A stretch of DNA of 64,000 nt from Mesorhizobium loti. Its GTDB lineage: Bacteria > Pseudomonadota > Alphaproteobacteria > Rhizobiales > Rhizobiaceae. The stretch covers positions 3,511,501 to 3,575,500 of the forward strand of contig NZ_CP033334.1 of NCBI RefSeq assembly GCF_013170705.1, given 5' to 3'. A program made the translations under genes and the position numbers. Shown here piece by piece: positions 25,183 to 36,308 of this stretch. The stretch's first letter is position 1, and each line of letters opens with the position of its first letter. The notes under the pieces were generated by a model. It did no database searches. It saw nothing but the letters and a program-made list of their open reading frames with translations, and was not told the DNA's origin.

Positions 25183-27003
25183 CTAGGTCGCCAGAAGATT
25201 GGCCCTTTCTTGGTCGCATCTGACAAAACTACGCCAGCCACCATAGGCGGAGATATCGGAAGCGTCAGTCAGGCCGGCGGTTTCTACCAGAAACCCCTTG
25301 GCCGCGCTGCCGTCCTCGAGTTCGATCGTTCCTACGCCCAGCGGTGGGGGGATGGCGGCGACGAACCGTCCGAAGGCATCCGGGTCAAGCCGCCAGACCT
25401 CGACGTCTATTCGCATGCCATCCCTGGATACCCGGACGAGGCCAGGCTTGGGCACGGATTGGCCGGCAAGAGCATAGAGCCGGTAGGCAGGTGTGGTTTT
25501 CGTTACTCTCGAGAATTGGGCGCCTAGATCCCTTAGCTGACCGTTGAGCGGCATCCCCGAAAGATGCGCGCCGACCACCACCAGATCGATCGTCTGATCC
25601 TGCGCAATGTTGCCAGGCAACGCACTTCCCGGCTGCGGCCAGCCGGTCGCGCCAAGCGGCAGTCCGCTTGCGGCATGGATGTCGCGCGCAAGTGCCGCCG
25701 TCAGCCAATCTTTGCCTGCCGTGCCGAGCAAGGTCACGCTCATCGGCAGCCCGTCATGGCGCTTGCCGGTCGGCACGGCGATGCCGCACATGTCCAGCAG
25801 ATTGACGAAATTGGTGTAGGTGCCGAGCCGGCTGTTGGTGGTGATCGGATCGGCGAGCACGGCATCCAGCGCGTAATGCGTCGGCGCGGTCGGCACGCAG
25901 AACAGGTCGACCGAGGCGACGGCCGAAGCGAGCTTCGCCTTACAGGCCTGCAGCGCATAGAGACCCTTGAAGGCATCGGCCGCCGACAGGCCGCGCGCAC
26001 CGCCGATGATTTTCCGCGTCACCGGATGCATGGCGGCCTCGTTGGCATCCATGAAGTCGCGGACCGCGGCGTAGCGTTCGGCCACCCAGGCGCCTTCGTA
26101 GAGAAGACTGGCTGTGGCGTAGAAATCGCTGAACGGGATTTCGACCAGCCGGCAGCCAAGCGTTTCCAGAAGGCCAAGGGCCGTCTCGAAGCCGGCCTGC
26201 ATCGAGGCGTCACCGAAGAACTTCAGGTCGCCTTTCGCAGGCACACCGACGCTCAGCACCGGCGGGCGCGCGGCAAACGCCGGCACCTTGATGGCGCGCG
26301 AATAGGCATCGGCGGCATCCTTGGCCGCCGCGACACCAAACACCGCATAGGCGTCGTCGACGGTGAGCGCGAACACCGAGATGCAATCTAGCGTACGGCA
26401 GGCCGGCACAACGCCGGCGGCCGAAAGTGCGCCGACAGTCGGCTTCAGCCCGACGATGTTGTTGAGGCCGGCAGGGATGCGGCCGGAGCCGGCGGTGTCG
26501 GTCCCGAGCGCGAAGGAGACGATGCCGCGCGCTGTCGCCACCGCCGATCCTGACGAGGAGCCGCCGGGCACCAGGCTGGCATCGACGGCGTTCCTCGGGA
26601 TCGGATAGGGCGTGCGCACGCCGACCAGTCCGGTAGCGAACTGGTCGAGATTGGTCTTGCCCACCACCAGCGCGCCGGCTGCCTTCAGCCGCGCCACCAC
26701 GGTGGCGTCGTGCTCCGGCACGTACGCATATTCGGCGCAGGCTGCCGTGGTCGGCATTCCCGCGACATCGATGTTGTCCTTGACCGCGAACGGCACGCCC
26801 CACAACGGCCTGCCCGCCGGATCGAACGGTCCGAGCTTTTGCGCCTGCGCCAGCATCTGTGCCTTGGCGGCGAGATGAATGAAGATGCCGGGATCGTCGG
26901 CTGCCGCGATGCGGGCGTGAACGGTATCGATCATGTTGGCAACACTGACACCGGCCGCATAGGCCGCATGCAGACTGCCGATGTCGAAGCGGATCTCGCT
27001 CAT
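25183..27003 (-). CDS. atzF: Allophanate hydrolase
   Basis: 606 aa from ATG 27003, overlapping the cupin stop as ATGA. The amidase-signature domain (residues ~1-450) shows Lys75 in FAVKDNIDVAG, the GGSSSGSAVATARG loop (148-160) and nucleophile Ser173 in GTDTAGSGR. A ~150-residue C-terminal domain (LVVVGAHLSGMPLNGQLRDL, VGTIELEDGSAAKGFLVE) is the AtzF-type domain. It hydrolyses allophanate to ammonia and CO2, the last step after biuret or urea carboxylation. Last gene of the biuret operon. Confidence 0.93.
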   Translation of the reverse strand: MSEIRFDIGSLHAAYAAGVSVANMIDTVHARIAAADDPGIFIHLAAKAQMLAQAQKLGPFDPAGRPLWGVPFAVKDNIDVAGMPTTAACAEYAYVPEHDATVVARLKAAGALVVGKTNLDQFATGLVGVRTPYPIPRNAVDASLVPGGSSSGSAVATARGIVSFALGTDTAGSGRIPAGLNNIVGLKPTVGALSAAGVVPACRTLDCISVFALTVDDAYAVFGVAAAKDAADAYSRAIKVPAFAARPPVLSVGVPAKGDLKFFGDASMQAGFETALGLLETLGCRLVEIPFSDFYATASLLYEGAWVAERYAAVRDFMDANEAAMHPVTRKIIGGARGLSAADAFKGLYALQACKAKLASAVASVDLFCVPTAPTHYALDAVLADPITTNSRLGTYTNFVNLLDMCGIAVPTGKRHDGLPMSVTLLGTAGKDWLTAALARDIHAASGLPLGATGWPQPGSALPGNIAQDQTIDLVVVGAHLSGMPLNGQLRDLGAQFSRVTKTTPAYRLYALAGQSVPKPGLVRVSRDGMRIDVEVWRLDPDAFGRFVAAIPPPLGVGTIELEDGSAAKGFLVETAGLTDASDISAYGGWRSFVRCDQERANLLAT

Positions 27004-27350
27004 GTGGCCTCCCCCAGAATGATCACCGGCAGATCCCACTGAATCAACACCACGCAGCCGTCCTTCGTCCACACCGAATGCTCGGTCCCGACCGGGTTCA
27101 GGATGACGCTGCCCGCGGGATAACAGCCATTCTCGTCGCTCTGCGTGCCCTGGAGCACGACGATGGTTTCCAGCCCGACGTGGCGATGGCGCGGCACGCC
27201 GGCGCCGGCCCGGTAGTCGAGGATCGCGACCGACGGCTCGACCGGTCCGCCCTTGAGCAGCCAGTGCACAGTGATGCCCTCGCGAAAAGGCTCGAACGCC
27301 AGGTCGCGCCAGCCGCCATCGACGAGGCCGGCAAAACTCAGATTAGCCAT
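27000..27350 (-). CDS. Small cupin-domain protein
   Basis: 116 aa from ATG 27350, overlapping the previous stop by 8 nt and the next start by 4 nt. A single beta-barrel cupin with metal ligands visible in VPRHRHVGLETIVVLQG and GTEHSVW (ChrR-like spacing). Role in the biuret operon is unknown; a sensor or accessory enzyme is possible. Confidence 0.8.
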   Translation of the reverse strand: MANLSFAGLVDGGWRDLAFEPFREGITVHWLLKGGPVEPSVAILDYRAGAGVPRHRHVGLETIVVLQGTQSDENGCYPAGSVILNPVGTEHSVWTKDGCVVLIQWDLPVIILGEAT

Positions 27351-28011
27351 TGGCAAGTCCCTGCAGCACCTGGTCGGTCGTCGCCGTCCAGCCGACAATG
27401 GCGCCCTGTGCGCGGATCATGGCGATGGCGGCTGCCTTGAACTCGGGAAAATAGCTTTCCGTCGCGTCCTCGGCGAGCAGGCACTCATAGCCGCGATCAT
27501 TGGCCTCGCGCATCGTCGTCTGCACGCAGACCTCGGTGGTGACGCCGGCGAAAACCAGTTGCTGGGCGCCGAGATGCTTCAGTTCCTCACTGAGCCTGGT
27601 CGCATAGAACGCCCCCTTGCCGGGCTTCTCGATGATGATCTCGCCGGGCAGCGGCGCCAATTCGTCGAGGATGGCCGTTCCCGGCTCGCCGACGATCAGC
27701 ACCCGGCCCATCGGGCCGACATCGCCGATGCGGATCGACGGATTGCCGCGGTCGCGCTTGGCCGGCGGCAGGTCGGAGAGGTCGGCGCGGTGGCACTCCA
27801 TGGTGTGGATCACCGGCAGTCCGGCGGCGCGGAACCCTTCGATCAGCCGCTTCACCGTCGGTACGATCGCCGTGATCCGGCTGACATCGTTGCCCAGGCT
27901 GGCGCCGAAGCCGCCCGGCTCGGCGAAGTCGCGCTGCATGTCGATGACAACCAGCGCCATCGTGACGGGCTTGAACGCAAAGGCGAATGGCTGCGCGTCG
28001 ATTTCAGCCAT
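27343..28011 (-). CDS. Isochorismatase-like cysteine hydrolase, possible triuret hydrolase
   Basis: 222 aa. The IHL catalytic triad is complete: Asp24 (VVIDMQRDF), Lys129 (IIEKPGKGAF) and Cys162 ([20 protein letters not shown]). It is clearly a paralogue of the biuret hydrolase three genes away, differing in the N-terminal and active-site lid regions. Triuret hydrolase (TrtA) is a known relative of BiuH that makes carboxybiuret, so that activity is a fair guess, not shown. Overlaps both neighbours by a few bases. Confidence 0.85.
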   Translation of the reverse strand: MAEIDAQPFAFAFKPVTMALVVIDMQRDFAEPGGFGASLGNDVSRITAIVPTVKRLIEGFRAAGLPVIHTMECHRADLSDLPPAKRDRGNPSIRIGDVGPMGRVLIVGEPGTAILDELAPLPGEIIIEKPGKGAFYATRLSEELKHLGAQQLVFAGVTTEVCVQTTMREANDRGYECLLAEDATESYFPEFKAAAIAMIRAQGAIVGWTATTDQVLQGLANG

Positions 28012-29540
28012 CAGTGATGCCCCGCCATATGCTCGCCGATGGTCTGCACGCTCGCTCTGGCGATCGGCGTCTCATAGACCAGAGCACCGTCCGACATGAC
28101 AAAAATGCGGTCCGACAGTTCCAGCAACTCGTCGAGGTCCTCCGACATCAGCAGCACGGCGGCACCCGCATTGCGCGCCTTCATGATGCGGGCGCGGATT
28201 TCGGCCACCGCCGAGAAGTCGAGGCCGAAGCATGGGTTGGAGACGATCAGCAGGTCGACCTCGCCGGTTAGTTCGCGCGCCAGCACCGCACGCTGCACAT
28301 TGCCGCCCGACAGCGAGGCGATGGGCGAGGACAGCGATGCGGTCTTGACCTTGAACTGTTCGACCAGTCGGCCGCTGAACGCGCGGATGGCGCCGGCGCT
28401 AATCCAATTGACCGGCTTGCCATTGCCGTCGATGTCGAAGGTCCGGAACGAGATGTTTTCGGCCACCGTCATTTTCGGTGCGCAGGCATTCTTCAGCGGC
28501 TCCTCGGGAATGAGCCGCACATTGAGCACCCGCGCCTCGGCGCGCGTCGCCGCATAAGCTTCGCCGCGCACCAGCACTTCGCCGGCGTCGCGCGGCCGCT
28601 GGCCGGCCAGCACTTCCAGGAATTCCTTCTGGCCGTTGCCGGAAATCCCGGCAATGCCTACGATCTCGCCCGAATGTACGCCGAGATCGGCGATGTTGAT
28701 CGACTTCAACCCGGTGCGGTCCGGCGCCTTCAGCGACTTGATCTTCAGCACCGTCTCGGCATCGGCCTTGGGCGCCGTGCGACTGTCGAGCGCCGCGATC
28801 GGCTGGTCGCCGATCATCATCGCCGCCATCGCCTTGTGGTCGAGGTCGGCAACGCGGCCGGTTCCGGTGAGCTTGCCCTTGCGCAGCACGCTGACATCGT
28901 CGGCAAACGCCGTGACCTCATGGAATTTGTGCGAGATCATCAGCACGGTGAGGTCGCCGGCCTTGGTCATGTCGCGCACCAGCCCCAGCACCTCCTGTGC
29001 CTCACCGGGCGTCAGCACCGAGGTCGGCTCGTCCAGAACCAGGAAGGAGCGGCCGAGATAGAGCTGCTTGATGATTTCGAGCTTCTGCTTCTCGCCGGCG
29101 GCAAGCTCCGCCACCTTGACATTGAGCGGCAGCTTGAACGGCATGCGCTCCATGAACACGGCGAGCTCGGCGCCCTCCTTGCGCCAGTCGATAACGCCCG
29201 GCACCTTCTCGCGCGCGATGACAAGGTTCTCCGCTCCCGTCAGCGACGGCACCAGCGTGAAATGCTGGTAGACCATGCCGAGCCCAAGCGCCGAGGCGTC
29301 CCTGGGGCTGGCGATCTTAACTTCGCGCCCGTCGACCACGATGTCGCCGGAGGTCGGGTGATAAAAACCCATCATGCATTTGACCAGGGTCGACTTGCCG
29401 GCGCCATTCTCGCCGAGCAGCGCGTGGAAGGAGCCTGCCGGCACCTTCACCGAAACGCCGTCCAGCGCCGTGAAGCCGCCGAAACGCATGGTCATGCCGA
29501 TGGTTTCGACGCCGACGGCTTTTCTGATGCTGTCACTCAT
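28011..29540 (-). CDS. ABC transporter ATPase (BMP/nucleoside-type, two ATPase domains)
   Basis: 509 aa. Two tandem ATPase domains: the first has Walker A LLGENGAGKSTLVKCMMGFY and signature LAAGEKQKLEIIKQL with LDEPTSVL; the second lacks a strong Walker A (AGISGNGQKEFLEVLAG) but has SLSGGNVQRAVLAREL. This is the layout of simple-sugar/nucleoside importers. With two permeases and a BMP binding protein it would import biuret or related ureides. Confidence 0.92.
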   Translation of the reverse strand: MSDSIRKAVGVETIGMTMRFGGFTALDGVSVKVPAGSFHALLGENGAGKSTLVKCMMGFYHPTSGDIVVDGREVKIASPRDASALGLGMVYQHFTLVPSLTGAENLVIAREKVPGVIDWRKEGAELAVFMERMPFKLPLNVKVAELAAGEKQKLEIIKQLYLGRSFLVLDEPTSVLTPGEAQEVLGLVRDMTKAGDLTVLMISHKFHEVTAFADDVSVLRKGKLTGTGRVADLDHKAMAAMMIGDQPIAALDSRTAPKADAETVLKIKSLKAPDRTGLKSINIADLGVHSGEIVGIAGISGNGQKEFLEVLAGQRPRDAGEVLVRGEAYAATRAEARVLNVRLIPEEPLKNACAPKMTVAENISFRTFDIDGNGKPVNWISAGAIRAFSGRLVEQFKVKTASLSSPIASLSGGNVQRAVLARELTGEVDLLIVSNPCFGLDFSAVAEIRARIMKARNAGAAVLLMSEDLDELLELSDRIFVMSDGALVYETPIARASVQTIGEHMAGHH

Positions 29541-29550
29541 CGCCGCCTCC

Positions 29551-30270
29551 TCACGGCAGCTGCGCGACGAGCACCTTCGAATTCGACACCGTGCCGAAAA
29601 CGCCGCCCTGCATCTTGATCATCTTGATCGCCGCCAGATGGTTTCCGTAATCGGTCGCCCCGCAGCAATCCTCCAGCATCATGCACTCATAGCCACGGTC
29701 GTTGGCCTCGCGCATGGTTGTGTGCACGCAGACATCCGTGGTGATGCCGGTGAGCACGATGTTCCGGATGCCGCGCTGGTTGAGGATCAGCTCCATGTCG
29801 GTGGCGCAGAACGAGCCCTTGCCGGGCTTGTCGATGATCGGCTCGCCCTCGATCGGATAGAGGTCGGGGATGATGTCCCAACCCGGCTCGCCGCGCACCA
29901 GGATGCGCCCGCACGGACCGGCATCGCCAATGCCGGCATTGATGCGGCGCGAGCGCCAGCGCTTGTTGGCCGGCAGGTCGGCGAGATCGGGGCGATGCCC
30001 CTCGCGCGTGTGGATGATGGTGTAGCCCTTGGCCCGCATCGCCGACAGCACCGACTTGATCGGCTCGATCGGCGCGCGCACCAGCGACAAATCGTAGCCC
30101 ATATGGTCGACATAGCCGCCCGGCCCGCAGAAATCGGTCTGCATGTCGATGATGATCAGTGCCGTGTTGTCGGGCCGCAGATCGCCATTGTAGGGCCACG
30201 GATAGGGCTCGGCATCGATCGTATGCTGGGTAATTTCGACTCTGGCGTTCACGGGCAAAACTCCAGTCAT
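29551..30270 (-). CDS. biuH: Biuret hydrolase (isochorismatase family)
   Basis: 239 aa from ATG 30270, overlapping the permease stop (ATGA). Catalytic residues Asp42 (IIIDMQTDF), Lys148 ([10 protein letters not shown]) and Cys181 ([15 protein letters not shown]) sit at exactly a six-residue offset from those of the characterised Rhizobium leguminosarum BiuH (36/142/175, from memory), and long stretches such as [18 protein letters not shown] and [14 protein letters not shown] match that protein. Converts biuret to allophanate and ammonia, feeding AtzF. No cyanuric acid hydrolase gene is in the window. Confidence 0.92.
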   Translation of the reverse strand: MTGVLPVNARVEITQHTIDAEPYPWPYNGDLRPDNTALIIIDMQTDFCGPGGYVDHMGYDLSLVRAPIEPIKSVLSAMRAKGYTIIHTREGHRPDLADLPANKRWRSRRINAGIGDAGPCGRILVRGEPGWDIIPDLYPIEGEPIIDKPGKGSFCATDMELILNQRGIRNIVLTGITTDVCVHTTMREANDRGYECMMLEDCCGATDYGNHLAAIKMIKMQGGVFGTVSNSKVLVAQLP

Positions 30271-31193
30271 TTGGTGATAGACAGTTCGCCCGGCGCGCCC
30301 GCGAGCGAGCGGGTCGGCGACGAGGTGGCGATCATGATGATGAGGGTTAGGATGTAGGGGGCGGCGTAAAACAGGTAGTAGCCTTGGGTCACGCCTACAG
30401 ATTGCAGCGCCGGGCCGAGCGCGCCGGCCCCGCCGAACAGAAGGGCGGCGGCAAAGCATCCCAGCGGGTTCCAGCGCGCGAAGATGACCAGCGCCACCGC
30501 CATCAGCCCCTGGCCCGACGAGATACGCTCGGTCCAGCTGCCGGGATAATAGAGCGACAGATAGGCGCCGCCGATGCCGGCCAGCGCGCCGCCGACGCCG
30601 GTGGCCAGCAGCCGTATAGTGTCGGGGTTGAGGCCCATGGCACGTGCCGCGTCCGAACTGTCGCCGACGACGCGCACGATGAGGCCGGCGCGGGTGTTGC
30701 GGAACGCCCACCACAGGATGACCGAAAGCACGGCCCCAATGAGAAACAGCACGTTGACGTCGAGCGCGGCCTGAACCTGCGGAATGTCCGACCAGCCGCC
30801 GAAGGGAATGGCCGGCAAATTGGGCGCCTTGGGCTTGATGAATGGCTTGCCGAAGAAGAAGGCGAGGCCCGAGCCGAACAGCATCAGCGCGATGCCGATG
30901 GCGATGTCGTTGACCTTCGGGAATTTGCAGATCCAGCCGTGGAACAGGCCGAAGCACAGTCCGGCGAAGGCCGCGGCAAGCAGGCCGAGCCAGGGCGAAT
31001 TGGTCTTCACCGCCACCGCATAGGCGGTCATGGCGCCGAAGACGAGCGTGCCTTCAAGGCCCAGATTGATACGACCGGAGCGCTCGGTGATCGCCTCGCC
31101 CAACGAGACGAAGATGAACGGAGTGGAGACGCGGATGGCCCCGCCCAGTATGGCCAGCGGCACGCCCCACAGGCCGATCTCGGTAGCGCCCAT
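30267..31193 (-). CDS. ABC transporter permease (BMP-type, second subunit)
   Basis: 308 aa, about 8-9 hydrophobic helices. The N-terminal [20 protein letters not shown], then [18 protein letters not shown] is the YufQ/NupQ-family signature. Overlaps both neighbours by 1-4 nt. Confidence 0.9.
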   Translation of the reverse strand: MGATEIGLWGVPLAILGGAIRVSTPFIFVSLGEAITERSGRINLGLEGTLVFGAMTAYAVAVKTNSPWLGLLAAAFAGLCFGLFHGWICKFPKVNDIAIGIALMLFGSGLAFFFGKPFIKPKAPNLPAIPFGGWSDIPQVQAALDVNVLFLIGAVLSVILWWAFRNTRAGLIVRVVGDSSDAARAMGLNPDTIRLLATGVGGALAGIGGAYLSLYYPGSWTERISSGQGLMAVALVIFARWNPLGCFAAALLFGGAGALGPALQSVGVTQGYYLFYAAPYILTLIIMIATSSPTRSLAGAPGELSITK

Positions 31194-32317
31194 CAGGAGG
31201 CTCCTTTCCAGAGATCGGGATTGAAGGCCTTAAAGCGGCCGTAGAAGGTTTCGCTGAACAGGATGACGATGAAGATCATGCCTTGCAGCACCAGCACCGT
31301 GGCGTCCGGCAGATCCATGCGGCGCTGGATCAGCCCGCCCGAGGCATCGATGCCGCCAAGCAGGATGGCGACGGGGATGATGGCCAGCGGGTTGTGGCGG
31401 GCAAGGAAGGCGACGAGGATGCCCGTGTAACCATAGCCGGCCGCCAGCGAGGCGTTGGCGCTGCCTTGCACGGCGGCGACTTCCAGCATGCCGGCAAGCC
31501 CGGCGAACCCGCCGGCGAGCGCCGTGAAGCCAACGATCAGAGGCCCGACCGCAAGCCCTTGCACTTGGGCCGCCCGCACATTGCCGCCGGCGATGCGCGC
31601 GGCAAATCCCCAGCGGGTCTTTTCGATGAGCACCCAGGAGAGAATGCAGGCGACGACGCCGACGACCAGCCCCCAATGCACGTCCATGCCCGGAATGTTG
31701 CCGATGCGGTACATGTCCGCCAGCGGCTGCGTCGACGGCTTGTTGAGCGAGGCCGGGTCACGTAGCGGCCCTTCCACCAACTGGTTCATCAGCGCGATTG
31801 CGATGTAGGCCATCAGCAGGCTGGAAATGGTTTCGTTGACGGCCCGGTAGTGGCGCAGCGCGCCGACGGCACCGATCCAGATGCCGCCGGCGGCCATGCC
31901 CGCCACGCCCATGGCAAGAATGACGATGAAGGAAGGCGCGCCGCTCAGCGCAACGCCGATGGCCGCGGCGCCGACGCCGCCGAGCACGATGGCGCCCTCG
32001 CCGCCGATGACGACGAGCCCAAGTCGCGCCGGCAGCGCCACGCACAGCGCCGCCAGAAGCAGCGGTGCGGCCCGCGACAGCGAGTTCTGGATCGAGAACC
32101 ACGAGCCGAAGCCACCCCGCCACATGGTCTCGTAAAGCAGGATCGGCGACTTGCCGACAGCCAAGATGAACAGGCTGAACAGCGCCATGCCGACGACAAG
32201 TGCCGCGAGCGGAATGACGAAGGCCTCCGCCCGCCTCGCGATCCATTCCAGCGCCGGAGGATATCCCCTGGCTCCGAACAATGCCGGCATGCCGGCTCCT
32301 GTCACCGTATTAGCCAT
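31193..32317 (-). CDS. ABC transporter permease (BMP-type, first subunit)
   Basis: 374 aa with many membrane segments (AALVVGMALFSLFILAVG, PLLLAALCVALPARLGLVVI). IGGEGAIVLGGVGAAAIGVAL and VEGPLRDPASLNKPSTQPLA fit the YufP/NupP family. Start of the next gene overlaps its stop by one base. Confidence 0.9.
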   Translation of the reverse strand: MANTVTGAGMPALFGARGYPPALEWIARRAEAFVIPLAALVVGMALFSLFILAVGKSPILLYETMWRGGFGSWFSIQNSLSRAAPLLLAALCVALPARLGLVVIGGEGAIVLGGVGAAAIGVALSGAPSFIVILAMGVAGMAAGGIWIGAVGALRHYRAVNETISSLLMAYIAIALMNQLVEGPLRDPASLNKPSTQPLADMYRIGNIPGMDVHWGLVVGVVACILSWVLIEKTRWGFAARIAGGNVRAAQVQGLAVGPLIVGFTALAGGFAGLAGMLEVAAVQGSANASLAAGYGYTGILVAFLARHNPLAIIPVAILLGGIDASGGLIQRRMDLPDATVLVLQGMIFIVILFSETFYGRFKAFNPDLWKGAS

Positions 32318-32336
32318 CGACCCGTTCCCCTCAAGA

Positions 32337-33464
32337 TTAGGCGGTCGAGCCGACGACCCCGTCGACCAGATAGTCCATGCTTTCGAGTTCGATCGCGGTC
32401 TCCGGGAAGGCTTGGCCCGCGGTGGCCACGACTGCCCCCTTGTTGCTCTTCAGCGGACCCTTGATGACGGCGAAGCCGCCCTTCATCATTTCGGCCAGCG
32501 TGGCGTCGAACTGCTTGCGCGCCGGCTCGCCGACGGCGGGGCCGAGAGGGCTCATCTTGACGAAGCCGTCGGCGAGGCCGCCACGCGTGAAGTTGGGCAG
32601 CTGCGTGCCGGCCGTCAGCTCGTCGACGAACATCTTGTAGACCTTGGCCCAGTTCCACTCGGCGCCGGTGAGATATTTTTCCGGCGCCAGCGGGCTCTGG
32701 TTGGCGTGATAGCCGCAGACGAAGGCGCCGCGCCCGGCTGCCGTCTCGACCACCACTTTCGGGCTGTCGACATGGCAGGTGATGACGTCGGCGCCCTGGT
32801 CGACCAGGGCGTTGGTGGCTTCTGCTTCCTTGACCGCCAGCGACCATTCGCCGGTGAAGATGACCTGGCAAGTGATGGTCGGATCGACCGAGCGCGCGCC
32901 GAGCAGGAAGGAGTTTATGTTCAGCAAAACCTGCGGAATCGGTTTGGCGGCGACGAAGCCGAGCTTCTTGGTCTTCGATGTGTGGCCGGCGACGACGCCG
33001 TTGAGATACTGGCCCATGCCGATATAGCCGAAATAGGAGCCGGCATTCATCGGATGCTTGGCCTTGTCCCACATGCCGCCGCAATGGCGGAACTGCACGT
33101 CGGGAAACTTTTTGCACATGGCCAGCATGTGTGGATCGAAATAGCCGAACGAGGTCGGGAAGATCAGCGAGGCGCCATCGAGATTGATCATCGATTCCAT
33201 CGTCTTCTGGACGTCGACCGTTTCCGGCACGTTCTCTTCCTCGACGATGGTGACGCCCTCGATGCCCTTCAGCACCGCCGCACCTTCGGCATGCGCCTGG
33301 TTGTAGCCATAGTCATCCTTCGGTCCGACATAGATGAAGCCGACGGTAGCGGTGGCGGCAAAGGCCCGGGAGATGGGAAAGGCCGCGGAGGCAAGCCCGA
33401 GCGCCGCCCCGGCGGCGGAGGTCTTGAGCAACTGGCGACGGCTAAGCATGAATTTGTCGGTCAT
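32337..33464 (-). CDS. BMP-family substrate-binding protein, Tat-exported
   Basis: 375 aa. A twin-arginine signal (LSRRQLLKTSAAGAALG ... ISRAFA) precedes the BMP/PnrA periplasmic-binding domain (VGFIYVGPKDDYGYNQAHAE, VDQGADVITCHVDSPK, FVCGYHANQSPLAPEKYLTG). No lipobox. First gene of the operon that runs to atzF; presumed ligand biuret, triuret or an analogue. Confidence 0.9.
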   Translation of the reverse strand: MTDKFMLSRRQLLKTSAAGAALGLASAAFPISRAFAATATVGFIYVGPKDDYGYNQAHAEGAAVLKGIEGVTIVEEENVPETVDVQKTMESMINLDGASLIFPTSFGYFDPHMLAMCKKFPDVQFRHCGGMWDKAKHPMNAGSYFGYIGMGQYLNGVVAGHTSKTKKLGFVAAKPIPQVLLNINSFLLGARSVDPTITCQVIFTGEWSLAVKEAEATNALVDQGADVITCHVDSPKVVVETAAGRGAFVCGYHANQSPLAPEKYLTGAEWNWAKVYKMFVDELTAGTQLPNFTRGGLADGFVKMSPLGPAVGEPARKQFDATLAEMMKGGFAVIKGPLKSNKGAVVATAGQAFPETAIELESMDYLVDGVVGSTA

Positions 33465-33517
33465 CTCTTATGCTCCCCTATAGGACCCTTTTCCGGGTCG
33501 GTTAACGCCTTCTCAAC

Positions 33518-33624
33518 AAAGTGCATGCAATCACTGTGCCAGTTGGGATTGATAAATTTATCTAATAAAATCAATGACACTTTTAACGCACTATGCACAA
33601 GCGAGAGGCAATTGCATGCACTTT
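33518..33624. promoter_or_regulatory. Paired inverted operator-like sites between biuret operon and GntR gene
   Basis: AAAGTGCATGCAAT (33518-33531) and its exact reverse complement ATTGCATGCACTTT (33611-33624) lie 79 bp apart in a markedly AT-rich intergenic stretch, each also centred on the palindrome TGCATGCA. The pair sits between the operon start (33464) and the divergent GntR gene (33751), where a regulator controlling both would bind. Confidence 0.6.
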
Positions 33625-33750
33625 TTGCCTTGAAAACAGCCAATTTGACAGGAAGATTAAAACATAGGCATAGAGAATGCGACTGAGTCGGGATCGTGCC
33701 GTCCAGCCAGTTGATTTCATGGCAGCCAACGCATGGGAGGCGAGACAGAT

Positions 33751-34458
33751 ATGTCGGGAAAGCGCAGCTTGATCCGGTCGGGCACGACCGTAGATCAGAT
33801 GGTGCGGGCGATCGGCGACCGCATCGTCACCGGCGTGCTGCGTCCAGGCGAAAAGCTCGACGAGGTTTCGCTTGCCATCCGCTTCGAGGTCTCACGCACG
33901 CCGGTTCGCGAGGCGCTCGGCCAACTCAGCGCCATGGGTCTGGTCGAGCGGCGACCCAACCGGGGCGCCATCGTCGCAGTCGTTACGCAGGAGCATCTCG
34001 CCTCAATGTTCGAAAGCATGGCCGAGTTGGAAGGGATATGCGCGCGCTTCTGCGCAGAACGCATGACCGGCGGCGAGCGCCGCGCGCTGGAGGTCGAGCA
34101 TCAGGCCTCGGCCCGCCTGGTGCGGCTGGGCGCCCAGGAAGACTACGAATATTTCAACACCGAATTCCACAGTCGGCTTTATCGCGGCGCTCACAGCACC
34201 CACATCTACGAACTGACCGTGATGACGCGTAGCCGGCTGGCGCCGTTCCGGCGGGCGCAATTCAGGCTTTCTGGTCGACTCGCCAAGTCTTGGCAGGAGC
34301 ATGACGCCATCGTCACCGCGATCTTGCGCGGCGACGGCGCAACCGCTGGAGCAGCAGCAAAGGACCATGTCTCGATCGTCAGCGAGGCGAGCGCTGTCTT
34401 TGCCCTCGGCGAACAGCCGAAGGACGCAAGCCCGGCGATGCCGTTCACCGCCAGCTGA
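33751..34458 (+). CDS. GntR/FCD-family transcriptional regulator
   Basis: 235 aa from ATG 33751 (GGGAGGCGAG upstream). Residues ~12-75 are the winged HTH (VDQMVRAIGDRIVTGVLRPG, then SLAIRFEVSRTPVREALGQL). Residues ~85-220 are the all-helical FCD ligand domain (LASMFESMAELEGICARFCA, YFNTEFHSRLYRGAHSTHIY, with His metal ligands). Divergent from the biuret operon, so the likely local regulator; the inducer may be biuret or allophanate. Confidence 0.9.
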   Translation: MSGKRSLIRSGTTVDQMVRAIGDRIVTGVLRPGEKLDEVSLAIRFEVSRTPVREALGQLSAMGLVERRPNRGAIVAVVTQEHLASMFESMAELEGICARFCAERMTGGERRALEVEHQASARLVRLGAQEDYEYFNTEFHSRLYRGAHSTHIYELTVMTRSRLAPFRRAQFRLSGRLAKSWQEHDAIVTAILRGDGATAGAAAKDHVSIVSEASAVFALGEQPKDASPAMPFTAS

Positions 34459-34662
34459 CAAAGCAAAGCTTGCCGGACGGCAGGACTGGCGCAAAGCGGC
34501 CGAGGGGCCAAAGGCCGGTTAGTCGGAGATCTTAGTCGCAGCAAGCGGAACGTCCGCTAAGGCTTTTCGGACGCCAGAAGCTGCCCGTCCACTATCGGCC
34601 CCAAAGGCGACATCACAACATCGGCCTCGGCAATATCCGCTTCCTGCCGATCTCCACCATCT

Positions 34663-36038
<1,376 letters not shown>

Positions 36039-36259
36039 TGAAACCTCCCAAGGGGAACGGTTTTCTGTCAAGATCGAAACATGAGCCCAGCGTGACGGGA
36101 TGACAAGTAAATTTCCATAAAATACATAAATAAATCAATTAGTTATGATAGTTACAGGAATGTGTGTCCGGCGTTTGATACGCATCATGAGCCTGATACG
36201 CGGAGCGCTCACTGGCCGATCTTGACGTGTGACACGCACTACCCCAATTATAGAATAAT

Positions 36260-36276
36260 GAGTTAGATACTAACTC
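36260..36276. promoter_or_regulatory. Operator-like palindrome before RHH gene
   Basis: GAGTTAG-ATA-CTAACTC, perfect 7-bp arms, 33 bp before the start of the ribbon-helix-helix protein gene and in AT-rich DNA. Fits an autoregulatory site. Confidence 0.5.
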
Positions 36277-36308
36277 GCTGTATTTTTAGTCTTGAGCGAG
36301 AGGCGCAC

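Noticed and set aside
29551..30957. 468-aa frame including the biuret hydrolase
   Set aside because: The first 229 residues are an out-of-frame reading of the permease; the enzyme starts at 30270.
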